In this document: one piece after another, positions 52,243 through 61,160 of the stretch
Numbering within the stretch: position 1 is the stretch's first letter
Layout: each line of letters starts with the position of its first letter
Assembly: GCA_903904755.1 (NCBI GenBank)
Contig: CAIVDV010000009.1
Span: forward strand, 1 to 64,000
Length of the DNA: 64,000 bases
Origin: an uncultured Acidobacteriaceae bacterium
Lineage (GTDB): Bacteria; Acidobacteriota; Terriglobia; Terriglobales; Acidobacteriaceae
Direction of reading: 5' to 3'
The notes under the pieces: model-generated
What the model was told of the DNA's origin: nothing
What the model saw: the letters and a program-made list of their open reading frames with translations, nothing else
The model's database searches: none
Translations under genes and position numbers: made by a program

Positions 52243-52539
52243 TGTACCGGAGGCGCCGGGTCGATGCGCGGGCAACCGGGTCGGCAAGCATCGATGCAGG
52301 CCCCGACAGGAAGCGGGAAAAGCGCACGATTTGGGACAAAACCCTCACCAAGATGAACTTACCGTCATTCAAGGGCCAATTCACCCGGCATTCACCTCAT
52401 TTTTCCGGAACCGTAACAAAGCACAGTCAGGCTTAGAAGGGCGAAACAGGCAAAGTTGCGCCGGGAATTCAGGTCTAGGCACATCGGCCAAACCTGAAGG
52501 ACGAGTTCGATAGCTGCACTTTCTCTGGAGGAATTCTCA

Positions 52540-55404
52540 ATGCGATTTGGATTGCAAGGCTTTCGGCTGCTCATGGCAGCTCTGGCGCTGGTGCTGATCT
52601 GCGAAAGCGGTTTGGCGCAGACGGCAGCGGGCCGTGGCGGCATCGGCGGAACCGTAACGGATGCGACGGGTGGAATTCTGCCCGGTGCGCAGATTACCCT
52701 CGACCCCGGCGGACGCACCACCGTGACCGACGACTCCGGAAAGTTCCTGGTGAACGGCCTCGAAGCTGGCCAGTACAAGGTGACGGTAAAGGTGCTCGGA
52801 TTTGACAACGCCACCAGCACAGTCACCGTAGCCAGCGGCTCAATTGTATCCACCACCGTTTCGATGAAGGTAGCCTCAGCCAGCGTGGACGTGCAAGTCT
52901 ACGGCGGCCGCTCCTACGGCGAAGTGCAAGCTGTCAACCAGCAGCAGGTGGCCGACAACATTCTCGAAGTGCTGCCCCAGGAGATTATCTCCAGCCTCCC
53001 CAACACCAACATTGCCGACGCGGTTGGCCGCCTCCCCGGCGTCTCGCTCGAGCGTGACGAGGGCGAAGGCAAGTACGTACAGATTCGCGGCACCGAGCCC
53101 CGGCTCTCCAACACCACCATTGACGGCATCAACGTCCCCGCACCGGAAGCCAGTGTGCGCAACATCAAGCTGGACGTAATCCCCGCAGCCCTCGTTGAGC
53201 AGTTGGAAGTCTCGAAGACCCTCACCGCTGACCAGGATGGCGACGCGGTGGGCGGCAGCGTCAATCTCGTCACCCGTGTGGCCGGCGATGAGCCGTTCTT
53301 CACGGTGACTGCGATGGGAGGCCACATTCCCATCGAGCTGGGCGGGCGCAACCTTGACCAATTCTCCGCAGCAGCCGGCAAGCGCTTTGGCCCCAACCAC
53401 AAGCTCGGCATCTTCGTCGGCGGCAGCTACGACTATAACGGCCGCGGCATCGACGACATCGAGCCCGGAACTGCCGTAACCGGCGCAGCCGACGGCGGCA
53501 ACTTCGTCGGCCCCAACACCATGGATATCCGCGAGTACTACTACACCCGCAGCCGCTACGGTTTTGCCGGCACCGTGGACTACCGCTTCTCGCCCGCCAC
53601 AACCGTCTTGGCCCGTACCTTCTTCTCAGACTTCCGCGACTTTGGCGGCAAGTACATTTACTCGCCCACGGCAGGCAACTTTCTCACCAGCTCTGGCCAG
53701 GCAGACGACGCGGGCAACATGTCATTCGCCGATGCGCCGCGTACGCCAGACTACCAGATATTCAACTTCATGCTGAATCTCAAGCATGTCTCCGGCGACT
53801 GGGCCTTCGACGCCACTGCGGCGGTCTCCCGCGGCCGGGCCGACAACCAGAACTTCCCGCAGGCCGACTTCAACGGACCGCAGGCCGTGGCCTTCAACGT
53901 GGATGTCACCAACACCAACCGGCCCAGGTTTGTCGTCACCAACGGCGTGAACATCTATGACCCAACGACCTACCAGTGGGCCGACATTCACTTCACCAAA
54001 GACCACTCCGCACAAGTCAACCTGCAGGGCAGCTTTGACGTAACCCGCTTCTACAAGACCTCCGGCGGACACCTCGGCACCTGGCAGGCTGGCGTCAAAA
54101 TCCGCAACGCGCACAAGTTCAACGACGTCAATGACAAGTACTACGACGCAGATGGTTCCATCCTGCTGTCGCAGGTACTCGATACCGGCTTCAGCAACAA
54201 GGACTACTACAACGGAACCTACGGCGCTTACGGGCCCGTTTCCAGTTGGGACAAGCTGGTGGCGGCTTTCAACGCCAACCCCGGCGCATTCACTGAAAAC
54301 TTCAAGAGCGAGAGCAAGAAGAGCCTCCCCAACAACTGGAATACCCATGAGCTGATTCCTGCCTTCTACGCCATGGATACCTTCGACATCGGCCACCTCC
54401 GGTTGATTGGCGGCCTGCGTGTGGAAGTCACCAAGCAGGACTTCACCGGCCTGGAAGTCGCGCTTGGCAGCCTGGATGCCACCAAAACGAGCGGCAACAA
54501 GACCTACGTGGACTTCATGCCGAATGCCCAGGCCAAGTACACCTTTGGCACCAACCAGGCACTGCGCGCCGTCTATGGACGCGGCGTCGCCCGCCCCAAC
54601 TATGGCGACCTGCCGCCCTTCATCCTCGTCAACGGCACCAAGAACCAGGTCTCCCTCGGCAACCCCAATCTGCTGTCCACCCGTGCCAACAACTTCGACC
54701 TGCTCTACGAGCAGTATCTGAAGACGGTCGGCTTCATCTCCGCAGGCTTCTTCTACAAGCAGCTCTCCAACCCCATCGTGACCGTCCAGTACCCCTACCT
54801 GCTCGATCCCTTCAAGGGCTACACCGCCACCCAGCCCAAGAACCTGCCCAGCGCACACATTGGCGGCCTGGAACTGGGTTGGCAGCAGCACTTCAAGGGC
54901 CTGCCGTACGGCCTGTCTGGCCTCGGCATCCAGGCCAACTACGCCTACTCCTTCTCCCAGGCGCAGAACCCCTACTGCTGCACCGATACCAACGGCAATT
55001 CGGTCACCCGCAAGGTCGCCCTTGACCGCCAGGCCCCGAACACCTTCAACATCAACCCGACCTTTGACACCAAACGCCTCTCGGTGCGCTTGGGCATCAG
55101 CTACAACCAGGCCAACATCTACGCCTACAACTACGGCGGTGTGGCCAGCGACCACTCAATTGTCTCCGGTGACAAGGGCCCGGCGGGCGATGTCTACCAA
55201 AACGGCCACACCCAAATCGACACCCAGGTCAGCTACCAGCTCCCCTGGAACCTCAAGCTCACCGCCTCCGGCCTCAACCTGAAAAACGAGGTCTTCGGCT
55301 TCTACCAGGGCGGCCCGGCCTACCCCATCCAGCGCGAGTACTACCACCCCAGCTACCTCTTCAGCCTCAAGTGGACGAGCAACGGCGAGCGCGACAGCAA
55401 GTAA
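52540..55404 (+). CDS. TonB-dependent receptor with carboxypeptidase-regulatory-like N-terminal domain
   Basis: 954 residues, GGAGG 10 nt before the ATG. Signal peptide to about residue 27 ('ALALVLICESGLAQ'); a carboxypeptidase regulatory-like/CNA-B fold at about 35-115 ('GGTVTDATGGILPGAQITLDPGGRTTVTDDSGKFLVNGLEAGQYKVTV'); plug domain about 125-260 ('IISSLPNTNIADAVGRLPGVSLERDEGEGKYVQIRGTEPRLSNTTIDG'); the rest a 22-strand barrel ending in '...YLFSLKWTSNGERDSK'. The 'LPNTNIADAVGRLPGVSLERDEGEGKYVQIRG' plug resembles the family used for plant oligosaccharide uptake. Substrate inferred only loosely from the GH36, GH127 and araB neighbours. Confidence 0.93.
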   Translation: MRFGLQGFRLLMAALALVLICESGLAQTAAGRGGIGGTVTDATGGILPGAQITLDPGGRTTVTDDSGKFLVNGLEAGQYKVTVKVLGFDNATSTVTVASGSIVSTTVSMKVASASVDVQVYGGRSYGEVQAVNQQQVADNILEVLPQEIISSLPNTNIADAVGRLPGVSLERDEGEGKYVQIRGTEPRLSNTTIDGINVPAPEASVRNIKLDVIPAALVEQLEVSKTLTADQDGDAVGGSVNLVTRVAGDEPFFTVTAMGGHIPIELGGRNLDQFSAAAGKRFGPNHKLGIFVGGSYDYNGRGIDDIEPGTAVTGAADGGNFVGPNTMDIREYYYTRSRYGFAGTVDYRFSPATTVLARTFFSDFRDFGGKYIYSPTAGNFLTSSGQADDAGNMSFADAPRTPDYQIFNFMLNLKHVSGDWAFDATAAVSRGRADNQNFPQADFNGPQAVAFNVDVTNTNRPRFVVTNGVNIYDPTTYQWADIHFTKDHSAQVNLQGSFDVTRFYKTSGGHLGTWQAGVKIRNAHKFNDVNDKYYDADGSILLSQVLDTGFSNKDYYNGTYGAYGPVSSWDKLVAAFNANPGAFTENFKSESKKSLPNNWNTHELIPAFYAMDTFDIGHLRLIGGLRVEVTKQDFTGLEVALGSLDATKTSGNKTYVDFMPNAQAKYTFGTNQALRAVYGRGVARPNYGDLPPFILVNGTKNQVSLGNPNLLSTRANNFDLLYEQYLKTVGFISAGFFYKQLSNPIVTVQYPYLLDPFKGYTATQPKNLPSAHIGGLELGWQQHFKGLPYGLSGLGIQANYAYSFSQAQNPYCCTDTNGNSVTRKVALDRQAPNTFNINPTFDTKRLSVRLGISYNQANIYAYNYGGVASDHSIVSGDKGPAGDVYQNGHTQIDTQVSYQLPWNLKLTASGLNLKNEVFGFYQGGPAYPIQREYYHPSYLFSLKWTSNGERDSK

Positions 55405-55422
55405 CTCCAGCTGAAACAAACG

Positions 55423-55448
55423 AAAGGGCCAGCGCAAGCCGGCCCTTT
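55423..55448 (+). terminator. Terminator hairpin after the TonB receptor
   Basis: AAAGGGCC / GGCCCTTT stem with a 10-nt loop and a short T-run at its 3' side, 19 bp after the stop. Confidence 0.7.
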
Positions 55449-55576
55449 TCAGTCTGCTGACTAACTCGATTTCTGGCAGTCATGTATCAGGGCACAACTT
55501 CAGCCGTGCCGATTAAGCTCAATAGAATGAAAGGGATTTAGCCCCTGTGGCCGCCTCCCCCCAACCTTTCCTGGCC

Positions 55577-55933
55577 TCAACCCCGCAGATACGCGTCCGT
55601 GCCGTCCAGCCAGTCCTGGCGGATTGGAGAAAACACGTCAATCGCAACCGTATCCTCCAGCGCAACCACGCGGTGCGGCACATGCGGCGGAATCGTCAGC
55701 ACCTCACCCGCCACTGCCACCAGCTCGTAATCGTCAAACTGGAACACCAGCGAGCCCGACAGCACCTGGCTGACCTGCTCGTTGTGGTGGGAGTGGCGCG
55801 CCACCACAGCGTCCTTCAGCAGGACAAGCCGCGCCACGGTCGTGTGCGTGCCGGTGATGTACTGCCGGGTAATCAGCGGGCTCATCTGCTCAACGGGAAC
55901 CGCGGACCACGGCGTGGAAGTGGGATTGGACAT
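55577..55933 (-). CDS. Cupin-domain protein
   Basis: 118 residues. Cupin motif 1 'VVARHSHHNEQVSQVLSGSLVFQFD' (His-x-His...Glu) and motif 2 'LTIPPHVPHRVVALED' (His) make a metal-binding beta-barrel. Small single-domain cupins serve as dioxygenases, isomerases or sugar-acid handling proteins; I cannot choose. Third gene of the rlmH-cobO-cupin minus-strand run, 38 bp after cobO. Confidence 0.88.
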   Translation of the reverse strand: MSNPTSTPWSAVPVEQMSPLITRQYITGTHTTVARLVLLKDAVVARHSHHNEQVSQVLSGSLVFQFDDYELVAVAGEVLTIPPHVPHRVVALEDTVAIDVFSPIRQDWLDGTDAYLRG

Positions 55934-55971
55934 CAGCGAACTCCTGTCATTGCCTGTTCTCGCCTCAGTGG

Positions 55972-56508
55972 TTAGAACTCAATGCCCCTCTGTGCCAGAA
56001 TACCCTTCTGGTAGGCGTGCTTCACCTCGCGCATCTCGGTCACAGTATCAGCAATTTCAACCAGCGTGGGGTGTGCGTTGCGCCCCGTAAGGATGACGTG
56101 CACCATCTCCGGCCGCTCCAGCAGCGTCTTGCGGACCACTTCCGGATCGAGCATCCCGTAGCCGATAGCGTAGTTGATTTCGTCAAGGATGACGAGGTCC
56201 CAGTCGCCACTCAGAATCGCCTCCCGCGCCTCGTCCCACGCCGCGTGAACCATCCGCAGGTCTTCGGGATCGGTCTCCGCCCCGCCCACCTTCACAAACC
56301 CGCGCCCAAGCTGTTTGAGAATGAAGTTCTCGCCAAACGGAGTAACCCCATCCAGCTCGCCATAGTGCCAGCTGCCCTTCAGGAACTGGAGCATAAGTAC
56401 ACGCATGCCGCATCCGACGGCGCGCAGCCCGGTGCCCAGAGCGGCGGTGGTTTTCCCCTTGCCGGGGCCCGTGTTGATCAGAATAAGTCCGCGTCGCGAG
56501 TCGGTCAT
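55972..56508 (-). CDS. cobO: Cob(I)yrinic acid a,c-diamide adenosyltransferase
   Basis: 178 residues from the ATG ending 56508; the longer track ORF runs through rlmH in another frame. P-loop 'LILINTGPGKGKTTAALGTGLRA', then 'MLQFLKGSWHYGEL', Walker B-like 'WDLVILDEINYAIGYGML' and 'HVILTGRNAHPTLVEIADTVTEMREVKHAY', all CobA/CobO/BtuR hallmarks. Adds the adenosyl group to corrinoids in cobalamin synthesis or salvage. No other cobalamin gene is in the window. Confidence 0.93.
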   Translation of the reverse strand: MTDSRRGLILINTGPGKGKTTAALGTGLRAVGCGMRVLMLQFLKGSWHYGELDGVTPFGENFILKQLGRGFVKVGGAETDPEDLRMVHAAWDEAREAILSGDWDLVILDEINYAIGYGMLDPEVVRKTLLERPEMVHVILTGRNAHPTLVEIADTVTEMREVKHAYQKGILAQRGIEF

Positions 56509-56536
56509 GGCAGCAAGTTGAGCGGCGTGTGCCTGC

Positions 56537-57007
56537 TCAGTGTCCTCCGTGGTAGGGATGTCCAACCAGGATTGTACAGGCGCGGTAGAGCTGTTCGGCC
56601 AGCACCAGCCGGGCCAATTCATGAGCCATTGTGATGGGGCCAAAAGACAGCAGCAGGTGGGGCTGCGCCCGCAACGCCTGCACCGTCCCCGCCGACCACC
56701 CGTCCGCCGGGCCAATCGCAAACACCAGATGCTGTGCGCCTTCATCCCGCCGCGCCCCCAGCCAGGTGGCCAGCGCCTCAGAGCTGAGTGCCTTCCCGCG
56801 CGAGTCCAGCAGCACCGGGAATGCCGGGGTTCGCCCCCGCTGCCGTCCCAGCCACTCCAGCAATGCGGCCTCATCCTTGAAGGCAACCGCCTCAATCGCG
56901 TGGTACGGCCCAATCCGGTCCAGGTAAAGCTGGGTGAGCGCCTCAAAACCCGCCTTCGCCCCTGAGCGGGGCGGTTTGGGGCCGATGTGGGCTAGCGTCA
57001 GCTGCAT
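56537..57007 (-). CDS. rlmH: 23S rRNA (pseudouridine1915-N3)-methyltransferase RlmH
   Basis: 156 residues from 'MQLTLAHIGPKPPRSG' (ATG ending 57007); the track start at 57175 lies inside araB. SPOUT features: 'LLDSRGKALSSEALATWLG', 'LVFAIGPADGW' (the AdoMet-binding knot), 'LLLSFGPITMAHELARLVLAEQLYRA' and the C-terminal 'HPYHGGH' tail. Methylates the ribosomal decoding-region helix 69. First gene of the operon, 28 bp ahead of cobO. Confidence 0.92.
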   Translation of the reverse strand: MQLTLAHIGPKPPRSGAKAGFEALTQLYLDRIGPYHAIEAVAFKDEAALLEWLGRQRGRTPAFPVLLDSRGKALSSEALATWLGARRDEGAQHLVFAIGPADGWSAGTVQALRAQPHLLLSFGPITMAHELARLVLAEQLYRACTILVGHPYHGGH

Positions 57008-57125
57008 GGCTGTGGGTAGTGTAGCGCGCCTGCCACTTCCCTCAACCCTGTCCGCCATGACACCGGATTGGCCAATGCGATAGACTTGCCGCGAGCAGTT
57101 AGAAATCGTTTTCCTGAGGTTACGT

Positions 57126-58697
57126 ATGCCTGTTGTCGCCGGTGTGGATTTTGGAACCCTGAGTGTCCGCGTCACTCTCGTTCACAGTGAGAAGGGGCCC
57201 ATCGGCACCGCCTCGGCCGAGTATCCGCTCAATCGCAAGCGCGAAGACCCCGACTTTGCCACACAGAGCCACCTCGCCCAGATGAATGCCCTCGTCAAGG
57301 CCACTCGCGCCGTGCTCGAACAAACCGGCATCGCCGGGGCCGGCGTCGCCGCAATCGCCCTCGATACCACCGGCTCCAGCGTCATCGTCGTCGACAACGA
57401 GCTGCAACCCCTCGACGACTACTACCTCTGGTGCGACCACCGCGCCAAGTCCGAGGCCGAGGAAATCACCACCAAGGCACACGCCCTCGGCCTCGAAGCC
57501 ATCGAGTGGTGCGGCGGAACCTACTCGCACGAGTGGGGATTTGCCAAACTCCTCCACTGGCTCCGCCACAACCCGGAAAAGCGCGCTGAGTTTGCCACCG
57601 CGCTCGAGCACTGCGATATGGTCGCAGCCACCCTCAGCGGCGTCACTCACCCGGCCCAGGTCAAGCGCAGCATCTGCGCCATGGGCCACAAGTGGATGTG
57701 GAATCCCAAATGGGGCGGCCTGCCCCCTGAGGAGTTCCTCGTCGCCGTCGATCCCCTCCTCGCAGGCGTCCGCGAAAAACTCGGCGGCGAATACCTCACC
57801 AGCGACAAAATCGCTGGCCATCTCAGCGCCGAGTGGGCCGAAAAAATGGGCCTCCGCGCCGGAATCCCCATTCCCGTCGGTGCCTTTGACGCGCACTGGG
57901 ATGCTCTCGGCTCCAACTGCCGCGAAGGCGACGTGGTCAACGTCGTCGGCACATCCACCTGCATCATCGCCATGGCAAAACAGGCCGGCCTCGTCCCCGG
58001 CGTTTGCGGCGTCGTACCGGGAAGCGTGCATCCCGACTATGTCGGCATTGAAGCCGGGCTGTCCGCAACCGGAGACATCTTCGACGCCATCGCCAAACGA
58101 GCAGGAAAAACCGTAGCCGAGCTCTCAAACGGCCTCGACCAGTACAAGGCCGGCCAAACCGGCCTCCTCCGCTTGAGCTGGGATAACGGCGACCGTACCG
58201 TCCTCGTCAATCCCGAACTCGGCGGCGTAACCCTCGGTTGGAATCTCCTCCACACCGCCCAGGACGAGCTCTTTGCCGCCATCGAGGGCACAGCCTTCCA
58301 TACTCGCATCATTCTGGAGCGCATGGCCGAGCACGGCGTCCGCGTCGACCGCGTCATCAACGCCGGCGGCATTCCCCAGAAGAACGAAGTCCTCAATCGC
58401 GTCTATGCCAACGTGCTGAACAAGCCCGTTCTCGTCCCCGCAGGTGTTCCCACCAGCCTCGGCTCAGGCATCATCGCGCTCGTTGCCGCCGGCGTCTACC
58501 CCACCATTGAGGCGGCCCAGGCTGCAGTTTGCCTCCCCCTGCGAACCGTACAACCCGATCCGGCAGAGGCCGCAGTCTACGAGCGCCTTTATGCCCAGTA
58601 CCGGGCGGCCTACTTTGCCCTCGGCCAGCGCAACGCCTCACTGGGCAGCGTCCTGCCGACCCTGCGGGAAGTGGCCGCCGCAGTGCGCAAAAACTAG
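57126..58697 (+). CDS. araB: Ribulokinase (FGGY family)
   Basis: 523 residues, typical AraB length. 'VVAGVDFGTLSVRVTLVH' at the N-terminus, 'ALDTTGSSVIVVD', 'LWCDHRAKSEAEEI', 'VGAFDAHWDALGSNCREGDVVNVVGTSTCIIAM' and the ATP-site 'INAGGIPQKNEVLNRVYANVLNKPVLV' identify ribulokinase rather than xylulokinase. Phosphorylates L-ribulose in L-arabinose breakdown. araA and araD are not in the window. GH127 at 29307 could supply arabinose. Confidence 0.93.
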   Translation: MPVVAGVDFGTLSVRVTLVHSEKGPIGTASAEYPLNRKREDPDFATQSHLAQMNALVKATRAVLEQTGIAGAGVAAIALDTTGSSVIVVDNELQPLDDYYLWCDHRAKSEAEEITTKAHALGLEAIEWCGGTYSHEWGFAKLLHWLRHNPEKRAEFATALEHCDMVAATLSGVTHPAQVKRSICAMGHKWMWNPKWGGLPPEEFLVAVDPLLAGVREKLGGEYLTSDKIAGHLSAEWAEKMGLRAGIPIPVGAFDAHWDALGSNCREGDVVNVVGTSTCIIAMAKQAGLVPGVCGVVPGSVHPDYVGIEAGLSATGDIFDAIAKRAGKTVAELSNGLDQYKAGQTGLLRLSWDNGDRTVLVNPELGGVTLGWNLLHTAQDELFAAIEGTAFHTRIILERMAEHGVRVDRVINAGGIPQKNEVLNRVYANVLNKPVLVPAGVPTSLGSGIIALVAAGVYPTIEAAQAAVCLPLRTVQPDPAEAAVYERLYAQYRAAYFALGQRNASLGSVLPTLREVAAAVRKN

Positions 58698-58714
58698 CCC
58701 CGCAAGAGCCCGCG

Positions 58715-58752
58715 GCGCAAAGAGGCGGCCCAAGCGGGCCGCCTCTTTGCGC
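58715..58752. terminator. Hairpin between convergent araB and cytochrome genes
   Basis: GCGCAAAGAGGCGGCCC / GGGCCGCCTCTTTGCGC is a perfect 17-bp stem with the loop AAGC. It lies 18 bp after araB and 19 bp after the minus-strand cytochrome gene, so it may stop both. No long T-run. Confidence 0.75.
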
Positions 58753-58770
58753 TGCTGAGAAACAAGGCTG

Positions 58771-60207
58771 TTACTTGATGCCGAGGTCGACCAGAAGCTT
58801 CGGGTTCACGTCGTCGACGGCCAGCAGGTTGTGGCAGGTGGAGCAATCCTGCGTGATAGCGTTGCCCTTCTTGTCCATGTGGCTGCCGTCGTGGCAACGG
58901 AAGCAGCCCGTGGAGGTGGTGTGACCAACGTTGTTCGGATGCAGCCCCCAGGTAACCCCCATCTCAGGGAAAACGTTGGTGGAGTATATGGCAACCAGAG
59001 CCTTCGCGGCCTGATCAACATAGGCGCGCTCACTGGAGTAAACGGCCGGGTACGAAGTGCGATAGAAGTCATTGAGCCCGGAGGTGATCTTGTCTGCCGC
59101 TTCCGCCTGCGTCTTGTACGTGCCCTTGATCAGCTCCATTCCCTTCTTGTGGATGAAGGGCAGGCTGGCAGAGGGCGCGCCCTCGGCCATGGCGCGGTTC
59201 AGAGCCTCGCCCGGATCCTGGAAGGTGTGGGAAGCGCGGTTGTGGCAGTCGATGCAGTCCATCACGCGGCGGGCGCCGACGGTCGGGTTCTTGGCATCAG
59301 ACGAGACAAAGTCGGTAAAGCTGCCGTCTTCGTTCCGCTTGCTCACCATTGAAATCGTCTGCCGCTTTTCGTCGGAAGACACATACTCGATGTGCCCCAG
59401 GTGCACTCCGTGGATGCCCGTCAGGTGCGAGAGCGAATCCCGCCCGCCCAGGTGCAGCAGCACCAGCGTTCGCGTGCTGGAGTTCTTCTCATCGTCGGAA
59501 TAGCTGGTCTTCACAATCAGCTTTTCTCCGATAAACTTGGCCGGAGTGTGGCAGCCTTCGCAGATGTCGCGGGCAGGGCGCAGGTTCTTCACCGGAGACT
59601 CAATGGGCCGCGGGAAGGTGTTGAGGGCTACCTCAACAAGTTGCTTGGTGCCGTTGACCTTGGCTTCCACAAAAGACTGCACGCCCGAGCCGATGTGGCA
59701 GCTGACGCAGGGAACGTGAGAGTGCGAGGAAACCTTGTACGCCGTCCACTCCGGGCCCATCGCAACGTGGCACGTCGCACCGCAGAACTCGGCAGAGTCC
59801 ATGTGGTCCACCGCGCGGTAGCTCGCAGTGCCCACGATGACAACGTTCAGGAAGGTCGCAACCAGAACGAAGTCGATGCCGTGGCGAAAGATCGGGTCGC
59901 GAAGATCAATCTGCGGGAAGACGGAAGGAATCTTGCCGGCTTTCTTGAGTTCGCTCCGGCGGAGAAAGATGCCAACAGGAATAAGAAGAAGACCTACAAC
60001 AAAGAGTGCTGGAAGTGCAAAAGTAAGTACGAGACCCAGGTAGGGGTTGTTGGATCCGCCGTGGCCAATGGTGTCAATGACCCAGAATCCGATGAGGAGA
60101 ATCGCGGAGGCGCTGGTAAGAGCGCCTCCGATCAGGCTGATTGTGTTGTTACCAAAGAAGAGAAGCGGCCGAAGCCAGTGCTCTTTGAATTGATTGGGTT
60201 GGCTCAT
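58771..60207 (-). CDS. Membrane hexaheme cytochrome c, NapC/NirT type
   Basis: 478 residues. Three hydrophobic helices in the first 150 residues ('ISLIGGALTSASAILLIGFWVIDTI', 'LGLVLTFALPALFVVGLLLIPVGIFL', 'IDFVLVATFLNVVIVGTASY'), then a periplasmic domain with six heme sites: 'CGATCH' (a C-x3-C-H variant followed by 'VAMGPEW', the NapC/NrfH-like first heme), CVSCH, CEGCH, CIDCH, CFRCH and CSTCH. It likely takes electrons from quinol and hands them to periplasmic cytochromes. Last gene of the cytochrome run; terminal acceptor unknown. Confidence 0.92.
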   Translation of the reverse strand: MSQPNQFKEHWLRPLLFFGNNTISLIGGALTSASAILLIGFWVIDTIGHGGSNNPYLGLVLTFALPALFVVGLLLIPVGIFLRRSELKKAGKIPSVFPQIDLRDPIFRHGIDFVLVATFLNVVIVGTASYRAVDHMDSAEFCGATCHVAMGPEWTAYKVSSHSHVPCVSCHIGSGVQSFVEAKVNGTKQLVEVALNTFPRPIESPVKNLRPARDICEGCHTPAKFIGEKLIVKTSYSDDEKNSSTRTLVLLHLGGRDSLSHLTGIHGVHLGHIEYVSSDEKRQTISMVSKRNEDGSFTDFVSSDAKNPTVGARRVMDCIDCHNRASHTFQDPGEALNRAMAEGAPSASLPFIHKKGMELIKGTYKTQAEAADKITSGLNDFYRTSYPAVYSSERAYVDQAAKALVAIYSTNVFPEMGVTWGLHPNNVGHTTSTGCFRCHDGSHMDKKGNAITQDCSTCHNLLAVDDVNPKLLVDLGIK

Positions 60208-60248
60208 GGCCGTCTAATCCTCTCGATGGAATTCAGGCTGCAGTGAGA

Positions 60249-60563
60249 CTACTTCTGCAGGGTGCGGATGTACTTGACGACGGCGGAAATTTCATCGCCG
60301 CTGAGCTTGCCGGTGTAGGCCGGCATCTTGCCCTTGCCGTTGGTGGTCGTGGCGATCAGATCCGCGTCTGAGGCCTTGACAGCCGCGGGATCCTTGAAGG
60401 ATGGGGTCTTCATGGCCTTGCCGGCCGGGCTGTCGCCGAGGCCTGCGTCGCCATGACACATTTTGCACTTGGCAGCGTAGGTGGCGGCGCCATCAGCAAA
60501 AGCTGCGGTGGACAGAGCGAGGGCCAGGACGCCGAGGGTTCCAAAACGGACGATGTTTTTCAT
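60249..60563 (-). CDS. Class I monoheme cytochrome c
   Basis: 104 residues with the signal peptide 'MKNIVRFGTLGVLALALSTAAFA', heme site 'CKMCH' and 'GKGKMPAYTGKLSGDEISAVVKYIRTL', whose Met is the distal heme ligand. A small soluble periplasmic carrier between the two multiheme proteins encoded on either side; 41 bp upstream of the hexaheme gene on the same strand, so co-transcribed. Confidence 0.93.
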   Translation of the reverse strand: MKNIVRFGTLGVLALALSTAAFADGAATYAAKCKMCHGDAGLGDSPAGKAMKTPSFKDPAAVKASDADLIATTTNGKGKMPAYTGKLSGDEISAVVKYIRTLQK

Positions 60564-60577
60564 GATGAAAGGTTCTC

Positions 60578-61087
60578 CTATGCAGTTTTTTGAAACAGCG
60601 AATGAATACGCCTGGAGGCGTACCGGCCGCTGGTTGGGTGACTGTCGCCGCAGCGGTTGCGCGGGTTGGTGGGATTCATGGCCGATACTTTGCCATGGTC
60701 CCCGTCATTGTCTTCAGGCTTCCCCTGCGAAACGGGCTCTGTGCCGAAGCCGAGCCAAGCCGGGACAGCCTGGGAGGTGGACCGCAACGAGCCCAGCAAC
60801 ATGCCGGTGTTGAGGAAGTCCGATTTGCCATCGACACCTGAGCAGCAAGTGCCAAAGGCGCCGTAGACCTTGTTAATCGACTCCGGGGCAAAACGCCGGG
60901 AGCCAAAACTGAGGGTTGCCGAAACATGGTAGTGCCCTGGGACATGGCGGGGCGTGCCGAATGTCACATGCGTATGGTCAGCCGCCGCTGTGCAAAGTGC
61001 CTGCTGCGGGAGTATAGCCGGGTTGCGCCCCTGCTGGCGAGAAAGGAGTGGGCAGCCGACTGGCTCTGCTGTGGTCTGGTTCGTCAT
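60578..61087 (-). CDS. Doubtful ORF between cytochrome genes
   Basis: An open frame of 169 residues starting at an ATG (61087) preceded by AAAGGAGGG nine bases away, the best ribosome-binding site in the cluster. The translation ('MTNQTTAEPVGCPLLSRQQGRNPAILP...') has no signal, heme motif or recognisable domain and an unbiased amino-acid make-up, so it may be chance. The ~600 bp gap otherwise holds only the hairpin ACTGCTT/AAGCAGT near 61130-61150. Confidence 0.25.
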   Translation of the reverse strand: MTNQTTAEPVGCPLLSRQQGRNPAILPQQALCTAAADHTHVTFGTPRHVPGHYHVSATLSFGSRRFAPESINKVYGAFGTCCSGVDGKSDFLNTGMLLGSLRSTSQAVPAWLGFGTEPVSQGKPEDNDGDHGKVSAMNPTNPRNRCGDSHPTSGRYASRRIHSLFQKTA

Positions 61088-61160
61088 CTGCCGGGACCCT
61101 CCTTTCTGCATTTGCTAACACTGATGGGACTGCTTTGTTGCTGAAGCAGTTGCAAGCGCG

